A DNA stretch of 11,540 bases from Planctomycetia bacterium (lineage in GTDB: Bacteria; Planctomycetota; UBA11346): positions 1 through 11,540 of the forward strand of contig SYDV01000131.1 of NCBI GenBank assembly GCA_005801395.1, in the 5' to 3' direction. The notes under the pieces are model-generated. The model was not told the origin of the DNA. It did no database searches and saw only the letters and a program-made list of their open reading frames with translations. Positions 1 through 7,406 of the stretch are shown here, piece by piece. Every line of letters begins with the position of its first letter. Within the stretch, counting starts at the first letter, position 1. A program made the translations under genes and the position numbers.

Positions 1-1
1 A

Positions 2-1117
2 GCCCTAGCAGAAAAAATTGCTGAACAACAGTCAATCCAGCCGTCGTCACAAACCCCAGAACAACGGCGTTCAGCGTTAGAAGATATTGCCGAACAAGCG
101 GCGGCTCTCCATCGTGAGGTTGAAGCATTACGTCGACCAGAGCCATTATTTGCCGCAGAACCAGATATTCAGCGTGCGCTGCAAGAACATTTAGCGGCCT
201 TAGAACAAGCGGCAAAAGACGGCAAGTCGTTCCAACCACAAGCACAACAATTACAAAAAGATTTAGATATGTTGCGCTTGCGCGCCGAGCATAAGGCGCT
301 CGTGGAACATTTAGGTGAGCTTGCCGAGGCACAACGAATAACCGCGAACGAATTAGCGGAACTCAAGCAGAACGGTATTAAAAACGATGCCGATCGTGCG
401 CGTTTGCGCGAAGCGAGTCGTAAACAACAAGCCATGGAACAAGCCTTACGTGAATGGCAACTCGCTGCGAAACAGGTGCAGGAACAATTACAAACCACGC
501 ATCCGAAAGAAGCCAGTGCTCTGGGTGATTTAGTGCAAGATATTCAACAAGGGCAAATTGAATCCCTAGTCGGACAAGCGAGTCGTAGTGCTCGTGCTGG
601 TCGTGTTGATGATGCACAACGTGACGCTGAAGAGGCAGCCAAGAAATTAGAACGGTTTGCTAAAAACAGTTGGAAAAGCGGCGAATGTAAAGGTCCTGGT
701 TGGTGTTCTGGCGATAGTTATGGTAAATGCCTATCTCAATTAGCCGGTTTAGCTAAACGAGGCTACAACCCTGGAGAATCAGTTGGTGCATCTGGTGGTG
801 GAGCGACTGGCGCATCCGGTGGCGGAATGATGGTAAAGCGTGGTGGACATTCGTCGCCTAAAGCCCAGCAACTGCAATTATATGGCCCAGAAACATTAAA
901 GGCACTGGCAGGTGCAACGAGTGGTAATCAACAACAGGGTAATACCAGTGATCCCGCAGCTGCGAACCTCGACGCTGCTAGTCATCGTGCCACCGCCTAT
1001 GCGACCGACGTCCGACCAACCACGGCTGGTGTGGGTGCGTCATTTAGCCCAGCAGAAGAAAAATTAATTGAAGACTATTTCCGCTTATTGGATGAAGAGG
1101 CGGACAAGAAAAAATAG
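2..1117 (+). CDS. Coiled-coil protein, 3' part only (DUF4175-like C-terminus, Bat-type cluster)
   Basis: The frame is open from base 2, so the gene begins upstream of the window; the ATG at 269 is internal and is not the start. About 371 residues are visible, ending at TAG. The first ~220 visible residues are rich in Gln, Ala, Glu and Leu with few helix breakers and look like extended helix or coiled coil. A Cys-bearing segment follows (GECKGPGWC, then C eight residues on; C-x5-C-x7-C), then a flexible Gly-rich linker with GASGGG twice. The C-terminus is a short amphipathic block (FSPAEEKLIEDYFRLLDEE) followed by lysines. From memory, that final 'xxYFRLL' block resembles the C-terminus of large DUF4175-type proteins that sit beside DUF4159 genes in PVC genomes, and the next gene here is DUF4159. 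The family name is therefore tentative. Such proteins are generally envelope-anchored, but any membrane segments would lie outside the window. Role unknown. Confidence 0.75.
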   Translation, partial: ALAEKIAEQQSIQPSSQTPEQRRSALEDIAEQAAALHREVEALRRPEPLFAAEPDIQRALQEHLAALEQAAKDGKSFQPQAQQLQKDLDMLRLRAEHKALVEHLGELAEAQRITANELAELKQNGIKNDADRARLREASRKQQAMEQALREWQLAAKQVQEQLQTTHPKEASALGDLVQDIQQGQIESLVGQASRSARAGRVDDAQRDAEEAAKKLERFAKNSWKSGECKGPGWCSGDSYGKCLSQLAGLAKRGYNPGESVGASGGGATGASGGGMMVKRGGHSSPKAQQLQLYGPETLKALAGATSGNQQQGNTSDPAAANLDAASHRATAYATDVRPTTAGVGASFSPAEEKLIEDYFRLLDEEADKKK

Positions 1118-1298
1118 TCGGTGGCGCAAATTGAACATGTTGACCACGGTTTATTTGGATAGGTATTCGATGAGCGCGAGGTCATGGTATCAGCAGTCAA
1201 AGCGAAGAAGTAGCCGGTTAGAGTGCTGATTTCTTGCCGTGTGCACATGTTTTCACACTCGCAATTGCTCACCGGTTTGTGAGTAGTATGGTGGTGCC

Positions 1299-1952
1299 AT
1301 GCGCTCTTGCTTCATACTGATACTGATGTCGTTTTCAGCGTGGTTGGTTGCCGCTGACACGGTACCTTCGCGCCAAGTGCAGGTTGGCAATGTGGTGTAC
1401 GCGGGGACAAAAACCTCGAAATGTTTTAGCGATTCTTTTTTGTCCAGCGTGCAAAAAGAGAGTGGCATTAATTTAGTGACCAAGTTTCACAGCGTAAAAT
1501 CAAGTAGCGCGGGCGATTTATCGCAAGTGGCTTTTGCTATCATGACGGGCGAAGGCGCATTCACGATGACGGATGATGAACGTCGTTTTATGAAATCATG
1601 GATGGAAAACGGTGGTTTTTTGCTGGCCTCGGCAGGCTGCTCGTCAAAAGAATGGGCGGCGAGTTTACGAAAAGAAATGACCACCATGTTTGGTCCAACG
1701 GCGATGACGAAAGTGGCATCGGATCATCCGCTTTTTAAAACTTTGTTTGATGTGCGAAAAGCAACATTGAAAAATGATGGAGAAGTCCGTTTTGAAGGCG
1801 TTATAATCGACGGTCGTCTCGCCTGTTTATTTTCACCAGAAGGACTCAACGACACTCAGGCGGTCAAAGGATGTTGTTGTTGTGGCGGAAATGAAATTAC
1901 CAATGCGCATCAAATTGTGGCGAATGCCTTAGTGTATGCGCTGGTTGAATAA
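1299..1952 (+). CDS. DUF4159 domain protein, secreted
   Basis: A 217-residue protein of unknown function. Residues 1-19 look like a Sec signal peptide (hydrophobic CFILILMSFSAWLV, likely cleavage after VAA). The body matches DUF4159 as I know it: AFAIMTGEGAFTMTDDERR (78-96), GGFLLASAGCSSKEW (105-119) and SDHPLF (141-146), which give the Rossmann-like, ThuA/glutamine-amidotransferase-like fold of the family. Near the end is a run of four cysteines in GCCCCGGNEITNA (191-203), probably a metal or disulfide site. The ATG at 1299 is chosen because the signal peptide starts there; no good Shine-Dalgarno sequence precedes it. The gap of 181 bp from the preceding gene allows a separate promoter, although both genes are co-oriented and probably belong to one Bat/MoxR-type neighbourhood. 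No T-tract terminator was seen immediately after the stop. Confidence 0.87.
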   Translation: MRSCFILILMSFSAWLVAADTVPSRQVQVGNVVYAGTKTSKCFSDSFLSSVQKESGINLVTKFHSVKSSSAGDLSQVAFAIMTGEGAFTMTDDERRFMKSWMENGGFLLASAGCSSKEWAASLRKEMTTMFGPTAMTKVASDHPLFKTLFDVRKATLKNDGEVRFEGVIIDGRLACLFSPEGLNDTQAVKGCCCCGGNEITNAHQIVANALVYALVE

Positions 1953-2032
1953 GCAGAATAATCGCGGGTCGTTTTCTGGCGAATAGTCATTCTATTGCTT
2001 CAACTAAAAGTGAATCAATCTGAGGATGGTGC

Positions 2033-2050
2033 GAATCGGGATTGGTATTA
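2033..2050 (+). repeat. 18-nt degenerate motif, copy 1
   Basis: The sequence is GAATCGGGATTGGTATTA. It matches copy 2 at 14 of 18 positions. The consensus of the four copies is GANTCGGAATTGGTATWA. It lies about 80 bp beyond the DUF4159 stop and outside the inverted-repeat element. Confidence 0.5.
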
Positions 2051-2130
2051 GAAGAGGCGAAAATACAGGTTTGCTCCCCGAACCTCCGCGTTTTCCGCGG
2101 CTTCTGTAAGTCGAGCGTTTAGTTTTGAAT

Positions 2131-2148
2131 GAGTCGGAATCGGTATAA
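2131..2148 (+). repeat. 18-nt degenerate motif, copy 2
   Basis: The sequence is GAGTCGGAATCGGTATAA, matching copy 4 at 15 of 18 positions in the same orientation. Its CGGAAT (2135-2140) can also pair with ATTCCG (2154-2159), which belongs to the inverted copy 3, so copies 2 and 3 form a small hairpin. Confidence 0.6.
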
Positions 2149-2163
2149 TATCAATTCCGGGTC
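2146..2163 (-). repeat. 18-nt degenerate motif, copy 3 (inverted)
   Basis: Read on the minus strand it is GACCCGGAATTGATATTA, matching copy 4 at 14 of 18 positions. It overlaps the end of copy 2 by three bases, head to head, and contributes the second arm of that hairpin. Confidence 0.5.
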
Positions 2164-2187
2164 ATAATTGCCGTAATCAAAAGAAGA

Positions 2188-2306
2188 TTAACATGGAGGA
2201 CCGGAGCACCGGAGACGAAAAAGCACAGAAATGAGTGAAAGACTCAAAAAAAGCGCTTTCCAACTGGCTTCTCTTTCTCCTCCGGTGCTCCGGTCCTCCA
2301 TGTTAA
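2188..2306. repeat. Perfect 27-bp inverted repeat with 65-nt loop
   Basis: Arms 2188-2214 and 2280-2306 are exact reverse complements over 27 bp; the left arm begins TTAACATGGAGGACC and the right arm ends GGTCCTCCATGTTAA. Each arm contains CCGG words repeated around a short spacer. Symmetry continues imperfectly outward: 2152-2178 resembles the reverse complement of 2309-2338, including AATTCCGGGTCAT against AATTTCGAGTCAT. The loop carries a smaller stem (GAAAG 2237-2241 with CTTTC 2256-2260). No T-tract follows either arm, so it is not a simple intrinsic terminator. It may be a MITE-like or REP-like element, or two inverted copies of one dispersed short repeat. No transposase is visible. Confidence 0.85.
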
Positions 2307-2326
2307 TGGATTATTCCGGCTGAGAT

Positions 2327-2344
2327 GACTCGAAATTGGTATAA
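2327..2344 (+). repeat. 18-nt degenerate motif, copy 4
   Basis: The sequence is GACTCGAAATTGGTATAA. With copy 2 it brackets the 27-bp inverted repeat as a direct repeat (15 of 18 identical). It lies only 10 bp from the A-tract that ends the terminator of the minus-strand genes. Confidence 0.6.
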
Positions 2345-2353
2345 AACGTAACA

Positions 2354-2388
2354 ATAAAAAAAGCTAGGTCACTTTATGGTGACTTAGC
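2354..2388 (-). terminator. Intrinsic terminator of the minus-strand gene set
   Basis: Read on the minus strand, GCTAAGTCAC pairs with GTGACCTAGC (2388-2379 with 2372-2363; nine Watson-Crick pairs plus one G-T wobble) around a 6-nt loop, followed at once by seven T residues (2362-2356). It sits 28 bp beyond the oxidoreductase stop codon. On the plus strand the hairpin is followed by GTTATTTT, so it may also slow transcription coming from the DUF4159 side. Confidence 0.88.
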
Positions 2389-2415
2389 GTTATTTTAAAA
2401 GACGCTCAGACTCCG

Positions 2416-4101
2416 CTATTTGGCGGTCTTTTCTGGTGTCTTCAAAATCTGTCCATCAACCAGTAGGCGCGTACGTAATAATTCATACGGCACATCTTGT
2501 ACGGCGATGTTGCTGTCGATGGCCATGCACGCGGCGGTGGCAGCGCTTTGGCCGAGAATCATAAACACCGGTTCCATGCGAATGCTTCCGTAGGCAATGT
2601 GACTTGCGCTAACAGCGACGGGAACTAATAAATTATCAGACTGGCCTTTTTTGGGAACTAATGAGCCATATGCAATTTCATACGGTCCTTTAGTGGAAAC
2701 ACCAATGTCACCTTCATTTTGCACGTAACCTTCGGGCGTAATGTAGCGTTGTGTGTTATGCGAATCGATGGCGTAGGATCCCATCCCAACGGATTCAGGG
2801 GTGGGACGTTTTTTTGTTAGTTCATTTTCCGTCATCACGTAATGACCCACCATGCGACGAGCTTCACGGATGTAGAGCTGTGGCGACCAATTTCCATTAT
2901 CCTGATATTCGTCTTTCGGAAGACCCCATTGCTGCATTTTTGTTTGGGTTTCTTTGGGCACGCGTGGATCGGTACAAATGAAATAGAGCCAGCCTTTTTG
3001 ATACGTTTCATGTTCTTTAATGATGGCGCGACGGCGTTCGTAACTGGCATCGGGATAATCATAATTATAGCCGATATTGTCGGTGCTGAATGGGCCGTGG
3101 TTATTGGTGTCGGTTTTGCGGTTTGGTAGGGGATCAAATTTGCCAAACGTTTGCGTCCAACCGGCTGCGTAAATGCGCGCTAATAATTCATATTGAGCCG
3201 GATCATAGCCATCTGGTTTAGTGAATAGAATGCGATTTTCTGGCACGTCGGTTAAGCACATGCGAAAACAATAGGCCTGAACTTTCTTGTCGCCCGCGCC
3301 TTTTTCTCCTGGGTGTTCGGGATTAATACGAGGTAATAGCCCACTGGTTGGATCATTGGGCACGAGGTACGGACTAATACGTTCTTTTAGGATGCCGAAA
3401 TGATGTTGATGATGCAGAACTCCGACTTGCACCCCATTGAGTGTTTCGTTGTAGACCGAATTGGCTTCGCGTCCCACATGGTATTCAACTCCAGCCGCTG
3501 CCATTAAGTCGCCTTCATAGGTGGCGTCGATGAACATTTTTCCGCTGTAGGACTTACCGCTGAGCATGGTGATGCTGGTAATGCGAGCGCCGTCTTTTTT
3601 GACCCCCGCACTGCGATCTAGCCATTCATCGCGCTCGACCGGAATTTGATATTCAGCGACATAGCCATCGAATATTTTTTCGGCGGCGTGTGGTTCGAAT
3701 ATCCACATGGTGCGTTGCTCGCCATCAATGGCGGCAGTTCCCTGTCCTTTATTACCGTACTCGCTCTTTTTTTGCCACGTCCACGCGGCGTCGCTATTAT
3801 AGTGCATCCATACGCGATGATAAAAATCACGCGATAATCCGCCGATGACGGATTTATCGCCGGTGTCAGTCCAGCCTAGGCCACCACTCGATAAACCGCC
3901 TAAATGTTTATCTGGTCCAACGACGACCACGGACTTGCCCATTTTCTTTGCCTGCACGGCGGCAACGACGCCAGCGGCAGTGCCACCATAGACCACGACG
4001 TCGTAATCAGCGGCGCTTATGAATTGCGGAGCGAACGCCAAGAGTGGTACCAAGACTCGGTAACCAGCATGCGGGCGGGGTGAGAAAGCCTGACGTGTCA
4101 T
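2416..4101 (-). CDS. Secreted FAD-dependent oxidoreductase (FAD_oxidored family)
   Basis: A 561-residue flavoprotein, a usual length for this family. Residues 13-30 form a hydrophobic signal segment ending FISA, with likely export and cleavage near residue 30. The FAD-binding Rossmann motif follows at once: VVVYGGTAAG (35-44), then KSVVVVGP and the GGLSSGGLG loop (68-76). FIDATYEGDL (190-199) and PVFMILGQSAATAACMA (511-527) are typical conserved blocks, and REARRMVGHYV lies at 412-422. Such proteins are often annotated as 'xanthan lyase' or simply FAD-dependent oxidoreductase; the substrate is unknown but they commonly sit in carbohydrate-degradation loci. The ATG at 4101 is supported by AGGAGA seven bases upstream (4114-4109 on the minus strand). 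It is the last gene of the minus-strand set, 67 bp after the AraC regulator, with a terminator just downstream. Confidence 0.93.
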   Translation of the reverse strand: MTRQAFSPRPHAGYRVLVPLLAFAPQFISAADYDVVVYGGTAAGVVAAVQAKKMGKSVVVVGPDKHLGGLSSGGLGWTDTGDKSVIGGLSRDFYHRVWMHYNSDAAWTWQKKSEYGNKGQGTAAIDGEQRTMWIFEPHAAEKIFDGYVAEYQIPVERDEWLDRSAGVKKDGARITSITMLSGKSYSGKMFIDATYEGDLMAAAGVEYHVGREANSVYNETLNGVQVGVLHHQHHFGILKERISPYLVPNDPTSGLLPRINPEHPGEKGAGDKKVQAYCFRMCLTDVPENRILFTKPDGYDPAQYELLARIYAAGWTQTFGKFDPLPNRKTDTNNHGPFSTDNIGYNYDYPDASYERRRAIIKEHETYQKGWLYFICTDPRVPKETQTKMQQWGLPKDEYQDNGNWSPQLYIREARRMVGHYVMTENELTKKRPTPESVGMGSYAIDSHNTQRYITPEGYVQNEGDIGVSTKGPYEIAYGSLVPKKGQSDNLLVPVAVSASHIAYGSIRMEPVFMILGQSAATAACMAIDSNIAVQDVPYELLRTRLLVDGQILKTPEKTAK

Positions 4102-4168
4102 GAATAGGTCTCCTGCGGAATTAAATGGCAGGATACCTTAGGAGTGCCGCTTTGCGTGGCGCTGACGG

Positions 4169-5005
4169 CTATTCTTGTGGTGGATTCTGCTGTCTGTATT
4201 GGCGCGGGGTGATGTGGAATTGCGCGCGAAAACGACGATGAAAAGTGGATACATCACCAAAACCGCTATTGAGTGCAATGGTGCCGATAGCCAAATCACT
4301 GTGTTTAAGTAAGGCAGCGGCGCGTTCTAAGCGATGTTGATTCACCAACTCTAAAAAAGTGATGCCGAACTCTTCGCGCACGACGTGTCCGGTGCGATCA
4401 ACGCTTAGCCCCAAACGTTTTGCCAAAAAGGTCAACGTTACGCCCTTGGGCGCTTGATGTGAAATAATATGTAATATCTGCGAGCGACGGTCGCTCGTCG
4501 CGCTAACCTTGTCGGCTTCTGAGGTATCTAACCAACGTTCAAGTCGCGCCGCTAATTGCCGTAATGATTCCATCACTAATTCGGATTCATCGACCGACCA
4601 CGTGGGCAGATTTGGTGTAGGGACTCCAGGCGTTTGCGCCTGCGATCGTTGCAGTGGCGTATGCTTATCGCTCAAGGTACGAGGACCGGCATTTAATATG
4701 GCTAAAACTTCACCGCGAAGGCGCACGGGCACCACCGCTTCAACTAACCCAGCATGACAACGTTGTAAAAAACCATGCGGATACATGGGTGCGGCGGCAT
4801 GCAGTGCAACTAAATCGAAAGATAAGCAAGCACGTTCATGATCACGGGCTTTCGCCGCATGACATAACGGATGTCGATGAAATGATCGGTTCACTGCTAA
4901 GCGTTGTCGGATGCGACCGCTAAAATCATGGATGGTAATTAATACACCGTGCACGCGTTCAAAGGCAGCGATGGCGAGTTCAGGGATAGAGAGATCGTCG
5001 GGCAC
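4169..5005 (-). CDS. AraC-family regulator with PocR sensory domain (copy 1)
   Basis: A 278-residue transcription factor. Residues ~5-108 match the PocR ligand-binding domain, with the signature QRCHAGLVEAVVPVRL (81-96) and cysteines 48, 60 and 83. Residues ~172-272 are an AraC DNA-binding domain with two helix-turn-helix units: LTFLAKRLGLSVDRTGHVVR (191-210) and the second unit ending GFGDVSTFHRRFRAQF (248-263), followed by TPRQYR. The start is a GTG at 5005; an in-frame TGA lies five codons upstream and no ATG fits the domain, so the start is well bounded although no Shine-Dalgarno sequence is visible. It lies between the ThuA-like gene (68 bp) and the oxidoreductase (67 bp). It probably activates the surrounding genes in response to a small metabolite (inference). 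It is a close paralogue of the regulator at 10383-11222. Confidence 0.92.
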   Translation of the reverse strand: MPDDLSIPELAIAAFERVHGVLITIHDFSGRIRQRLAVNRSFHRHPLCHAAKARDHERACLSFDLVALHAAAPMYPHGFLQRCHAGLVEAVVPVRLRGEVLAILNAGPRTLSDKHTPLQRSQAQTPGVPTPNLPTWSVDESELVMESLRQLAARLERWLDTSEADKVSATSDRRSQILHIISHQAPKGVTLTFLAKRLGLSVDRTGHVVREEFGITFLELVNQHRLERAAALLKHSDLAIGTIALNSGFGDVSTFHRRFRAQFHITPRQYRQQNPPQE

Positions 5006-5073
5006 GCAGGAAGTGTGTCAAAAGAAGTGGGTGGTAAAAGGGTTAGTGCCGCGCTGCTATTTGAGCGAAAGCG

Positions 5074-5934
5074 TCACTTTCCAAACATTTTTCTGCTGTC
5101 TACGCGTGGAGTGAGATGTTTATCAATGGTGGCATCATCCATGGTACATGGTGCACCGGTGTTCGGAATAGAGCAACCGGCTGTCCATAAAATGCCATTG
5201 ACCACGAGTTGTCGCATGCCGGTGAGTTTCCATGCACTATGCGCGTCGAGGCCGGTGAAGCTGAATGAACGGCCCCCTTGTGGGCGGTCATAGGTCCAAG
5301 CAACGATGGCGGCATCACCCCCGGTTGATTTTCCACTGTGTTCTTTGCTGGACCATACTAACGGAGTGATGCCTTTTTTATCGGGGACAAACACTATCGC
5401 GGTCAACCACCCGTCATTAATCATCCACGGCGTGACACCCTGGGTGATCGCATGAGTCGGAAATTCATTATGCTGACTGTCCCAATGTCCGCGACCAGAG
5501 ACTTTAGGCGCATAAACGCCGCCAATCCAGGCTTTTGCGCGTTCGACATGCTCGGCGGTATAGTCGACGGCTTGGTGAATCTGCACTATGCCCGCACCGC
5601 GTGCGGCCAGGGCGTCCATGACGGCAATGCGTTCAGGTGTCGTGAGGTAGGCCTGTTTGCCGCCGCCATCGGTATAAAACACGACGCTATCGGCCGTGCT
5701 TAAAATCGTTGCATCGGTTGGCCAGCCCTCTGTGACAACCGTGGTGATTACGCCGGGAGTTTGTTGCAAGACCTCACGCAATAAAGTGACGCCGCCAGTA
5801 TAATCATGATGACCAGTTTTATCGACGGGTTTTACTTCACCCGCAATTAAAACGATGGATTTATCAGCCGCATGCAGCCCGGCGACACTGGCGAGTAATA
5901 AACTGGCGCAGGAATGAATTAACCTCATGAGCAT
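5074..5934 (-). CDS. Secreted ThuA-like domain protein
   Basis: A 286-residue protein. Residues 1-23 form a signal peptide (LIHSCASLLLASVAGLHA, cleavage near HAA-DK). The rest matches the ThuA-like fold, a class I glutamine-amidotransferase-like domain: IVLIAGEVK (27-35), the GIVQIHQAVDY strand and turn (115-125), HNEFPTHAITQGV (155-167), and GRSFSFTGLDAHSAW (221-235) before a final NGILWTAG (246-253). ThuA-like proteins are linked to sugar and keto-sugar metabolism, but exported PVC members have no settled biochemical role. The ATG at 5934 has a good Shine-Dalgarno sequence, AGAAGGA, five bases upstream (5946-5940 on the minus strand), which fixes the start. It lies 56 bp after the DUF1501 stop, consistent with one transcript. 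Confidence 0.9.
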   Translation of the reverse strand: MLMRLIHSCASLLLASVAGLHAADKSIVLIAGEVKPVDKTGHHDYTGGVTLLREVLQQTPGVITTVVTEGWPTDATILSTADSVVFYTDGGGKQAYLTTPERIAVMDALAARGAGIVQIHQAVDYTAEHVERAKAWIGGVYAPKVSGRGHWDSQHNEFPTHAITQGVTPWMINDGWLTAIVFVPDKKGITPLVWSSKEHSGKSTGGDAAIVAWTYDRPQGGRSFSFTGLDAHSAWKLTGMRQLVVNGILWTAGCSIPNTGAPCTMDDATIDKHLTPRVDSRKMFGK

Positions 5935-5990
5935 AATAATCCTTCTGATATAACGGCCAAGGCACCGCAGTTAATTTGCATTTGCGTACC

Positions 5991-7403
5991 CTAGCTGAGC
6001 AATTCAGGCACTACGTGCCCATACACATCAGTTAGGCGGAAATCGCGTCCATCATGGCGATACGTCAGTTTTTCGTGATCCATCCCTAGTTGGTGGAGTA
6101 TGGTCGCGTGCAGATCATGCATGTGCACTTTATCAATGACCGCTTGATGGCCGAATTCATCGGTGGCACCATGTACATGTCCTGGTTTAAAACCGCCGCC
6201 AGCTAACCACATGCTAAATCCTTTGGAATTATGATCGCGTCCCGTGCCGTTCTTTTCGGCATATGGGGTGCGGCCAAATTCGCCACCCCACCACACGATG
6301 GTATCTTCTAATAAACCACGTTGTTTGAGATCGGTTAATAATCCAGCAACCGGACGATCTGTGGCGAGCGCATGATCCCCGTGTTTGGCTAAATTAGAAT
6401 GTTGGTCCCAGGCCGGATTCGCGGTATTATCACCATAGGTGACTTGGATATAACGCACGCCCGATTCAGCTAAACGCCGGGCCATTAAACATTGACGCCC
6501 GAAATCATCGGTCTTTTTTTCGCCAATGCCGTAGAGCGCTTTGGTTGCATCTGATTCTTTGGTGAGATCTAACACATCGGGTGCGTTTTTCTGCATCCGC
6601 CAAGCCATATCGTAGCTATTAATAATGGCTTCGACGCGATCATCTTCTGGTCGTATTCGTAGCTGTTCGTTGCTCAGCATCCGCACTAAATCTAATTGTT
6701 CCTGTTGTTGTGCCGGATCTCGTAATTCATTGGTGATATTGCGAATGGTGGTTTCTTTTGCTGATGCCCCAGCGCGACCAATGGGCGTCCCTTGGAAGCG
6801 GGCGGGCAAAAATGCTGAACCATAATTACGTGGACCACCATTACCGGAGGAAGGACTGATAGACACAAAAGTGGGTAGATTTTCATTGGCGCTGCCTAAA
6901 CCATAGGAAATCCATGAGCCCATTGATGGGCGCGTGTTAAAGGTGGAACCACTATGGAGAAATAAGGTGGCTGGACCGTGGGCAATTCCATCGGTGTGCA
7001 TCGAATTAATGACGCAGAGATTATCGACGTGTTCGCCTATGGCGGGAAATAAATCTGAAGTCCAACGGCCACATTGACCACGTTGCTTGAATTCCCACAA
7101 CGGTTTCATGATGCGTTGTTGCGATGCGCCATCTTTGCCACTGTTGGCGATGGTACGCGCATCACGGAAATCCATTTTTTTCCCATCGTCGGTTATTAAT
7201 CGCGGTTTATAGTCAAAGCTGTCAACATGGCTCGGACCACCTTGCATAAAAATAAAGATAACACGCTTAGCGCGTGGATTAATAATGTTGCGTACCGGAT
7301 CGGCAGCCATGGCGGTGCGATGGAGCAAACCATTGAGCGCCAAGGCGCCAAAACCGCAGGCAGCTTGTTGTAATGCTTGACGCCGAGTTAGTGGGAAATG
7401 CAT
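5991..7403 (-). CDS. DUF1501 protein with Tat signal
   Basis: A 470-residue protein of the DUF1501 family, which has an alkaline-phosphatase/sulfatase-like fold and is abundant in PVC bacteria. The N-terminus MHFPLTRRQALQQAACGFGA has twin arginines (R7, R8) and a hydrophobic stretch, so it should be exported folded through the Tat system. Family blocks seen are FMQGGPSHVDSFDYKP (52-67), WWGGEFGRTP (371-380), GRDHN (388-392) and HMHDLHATILHQLG (427-440). The conserved His and Asp residues suggest a metal site. The ATG lies three bases after the stop of the upstream DUF1553 gene, with no Shine-Dalgarno sequence of its own beyond that gene's 3' end, so translation is probably coupled. The DUF1553-DUF1501 pair is a standard PVC gene pair of unknown function; the two products probably act on one substrate or in one complex. 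Confidence 0.95.
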   Translation of the reverse strand: MHFPLTRRQALQQAACGFGALALNGLLHRTAMAADPVRNIINPRAKRVIFIFMQGGPSHVDSFDYKPRLITDDGKKMDFRDARTIANSGKDGASQQRIMKPLWEFKQRGQCGRWTSDLFPAIGEHVDNLCVINSMHTDGIAHGPATLFLHSGSTFNTRPSMGSWISYGLGSANENLPTFVSISPSSGNGGPRNYGSAFLPARFQGTPIGRAGASAKETTIRNITNELRDPAQQQEQLDLVRMLSNEQLRIRPEDDRVEAIINSYDMAWRMQKNAPDVLDLTKESDATKALYGIGEKKTDDFGRQCLMARRLAESGVRYIQVTYGDNTANPAWDQHSNLAKHGDHALATDRPVAGLLTDLKQRGLLEDTIVWWGGEFGRTPYAEKNGTGRDHNSKGFSMWLAGGGFKPGHVHGATDEFGHQAVIDKVHMHDLHATILHQLGMDHEKLTYRHDGRDFRLTDVYGHVVPELLS

Positions 7404-7406
7404 GGG

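Larger units (their letters stand above)
1953..2415. other. Repeat-rich non-coding region between convergent genes
   Basis: No credible gene was found here. The stretch contains four copies of a degenerate 18-nt motif, a small GC hairpin (CCGCG at 2086-2090 with CGCGG at 2096-2100), a perfect 27-bp inverted repeat, and the terminator of the minus-strand genes. The phrases at 2083-2106 and 2276-2306 (alternating CTCCG / GTCCTCC words) look to me like the short low-complexity intergenic repeats that recur many times in some PVC genomes. That resemblance is from memory and untested. Confidence 0.7.

Noticed and set aside
169..617. Minus-strand frames opposite the coiled-coil gene
   Set aside because: Low-complexity Cys/Ser/Ala-rich translations are the antisense of Gln/Ala-rich codons; not real genes.
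1140..1168. TTGACC ... GTATTC as a promoter for the DUF4159 gene
   Set aside because: The -10 position is a poor match and the leader would be long. Not strong enough to annotate.
2086..2100. CCGCG/CGCGG hairpin as a terminator of the DUF4159 gene
   Set aside because: Only 5 bp of stem, no T-tract after it, and about 130 bp beyond the stop. More likely part of a repeat word.
2231..2323. 30-codon reading frame (MSERLKKSAFQLASL...) inside the inverted-repeat element
   Set aside because: It spans the loop and one repeat arm, has no Shine-Dalgarno sequence, and its sequence is dictated by the repeat. It is almost certainly non-coding.
1953..2415. CRISPR array or tRNA in the repeat-rich intergenic region
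   Set aside because: Repeats are degenerate, irregularly spaced and in mixed orientation, so not CRISPR. No cloverleaf or T-loop signature was found.
2835..3146. Overlapping frames on both strands within the oxidoreductase gene (about 95-103 codons)
   Set aside because: These are shadows of the strongly supported FAD oxidoreductase; no domain and no separate start signal.
5016..5021. Perfect TTGACA on the minus strand just before the copy 1 AraC start
   Set aside because: No -10-like hexamer lies at suitable spacing (ACGATC at 17 bp), and the start point would fall inside the coding region. Treated as chance.
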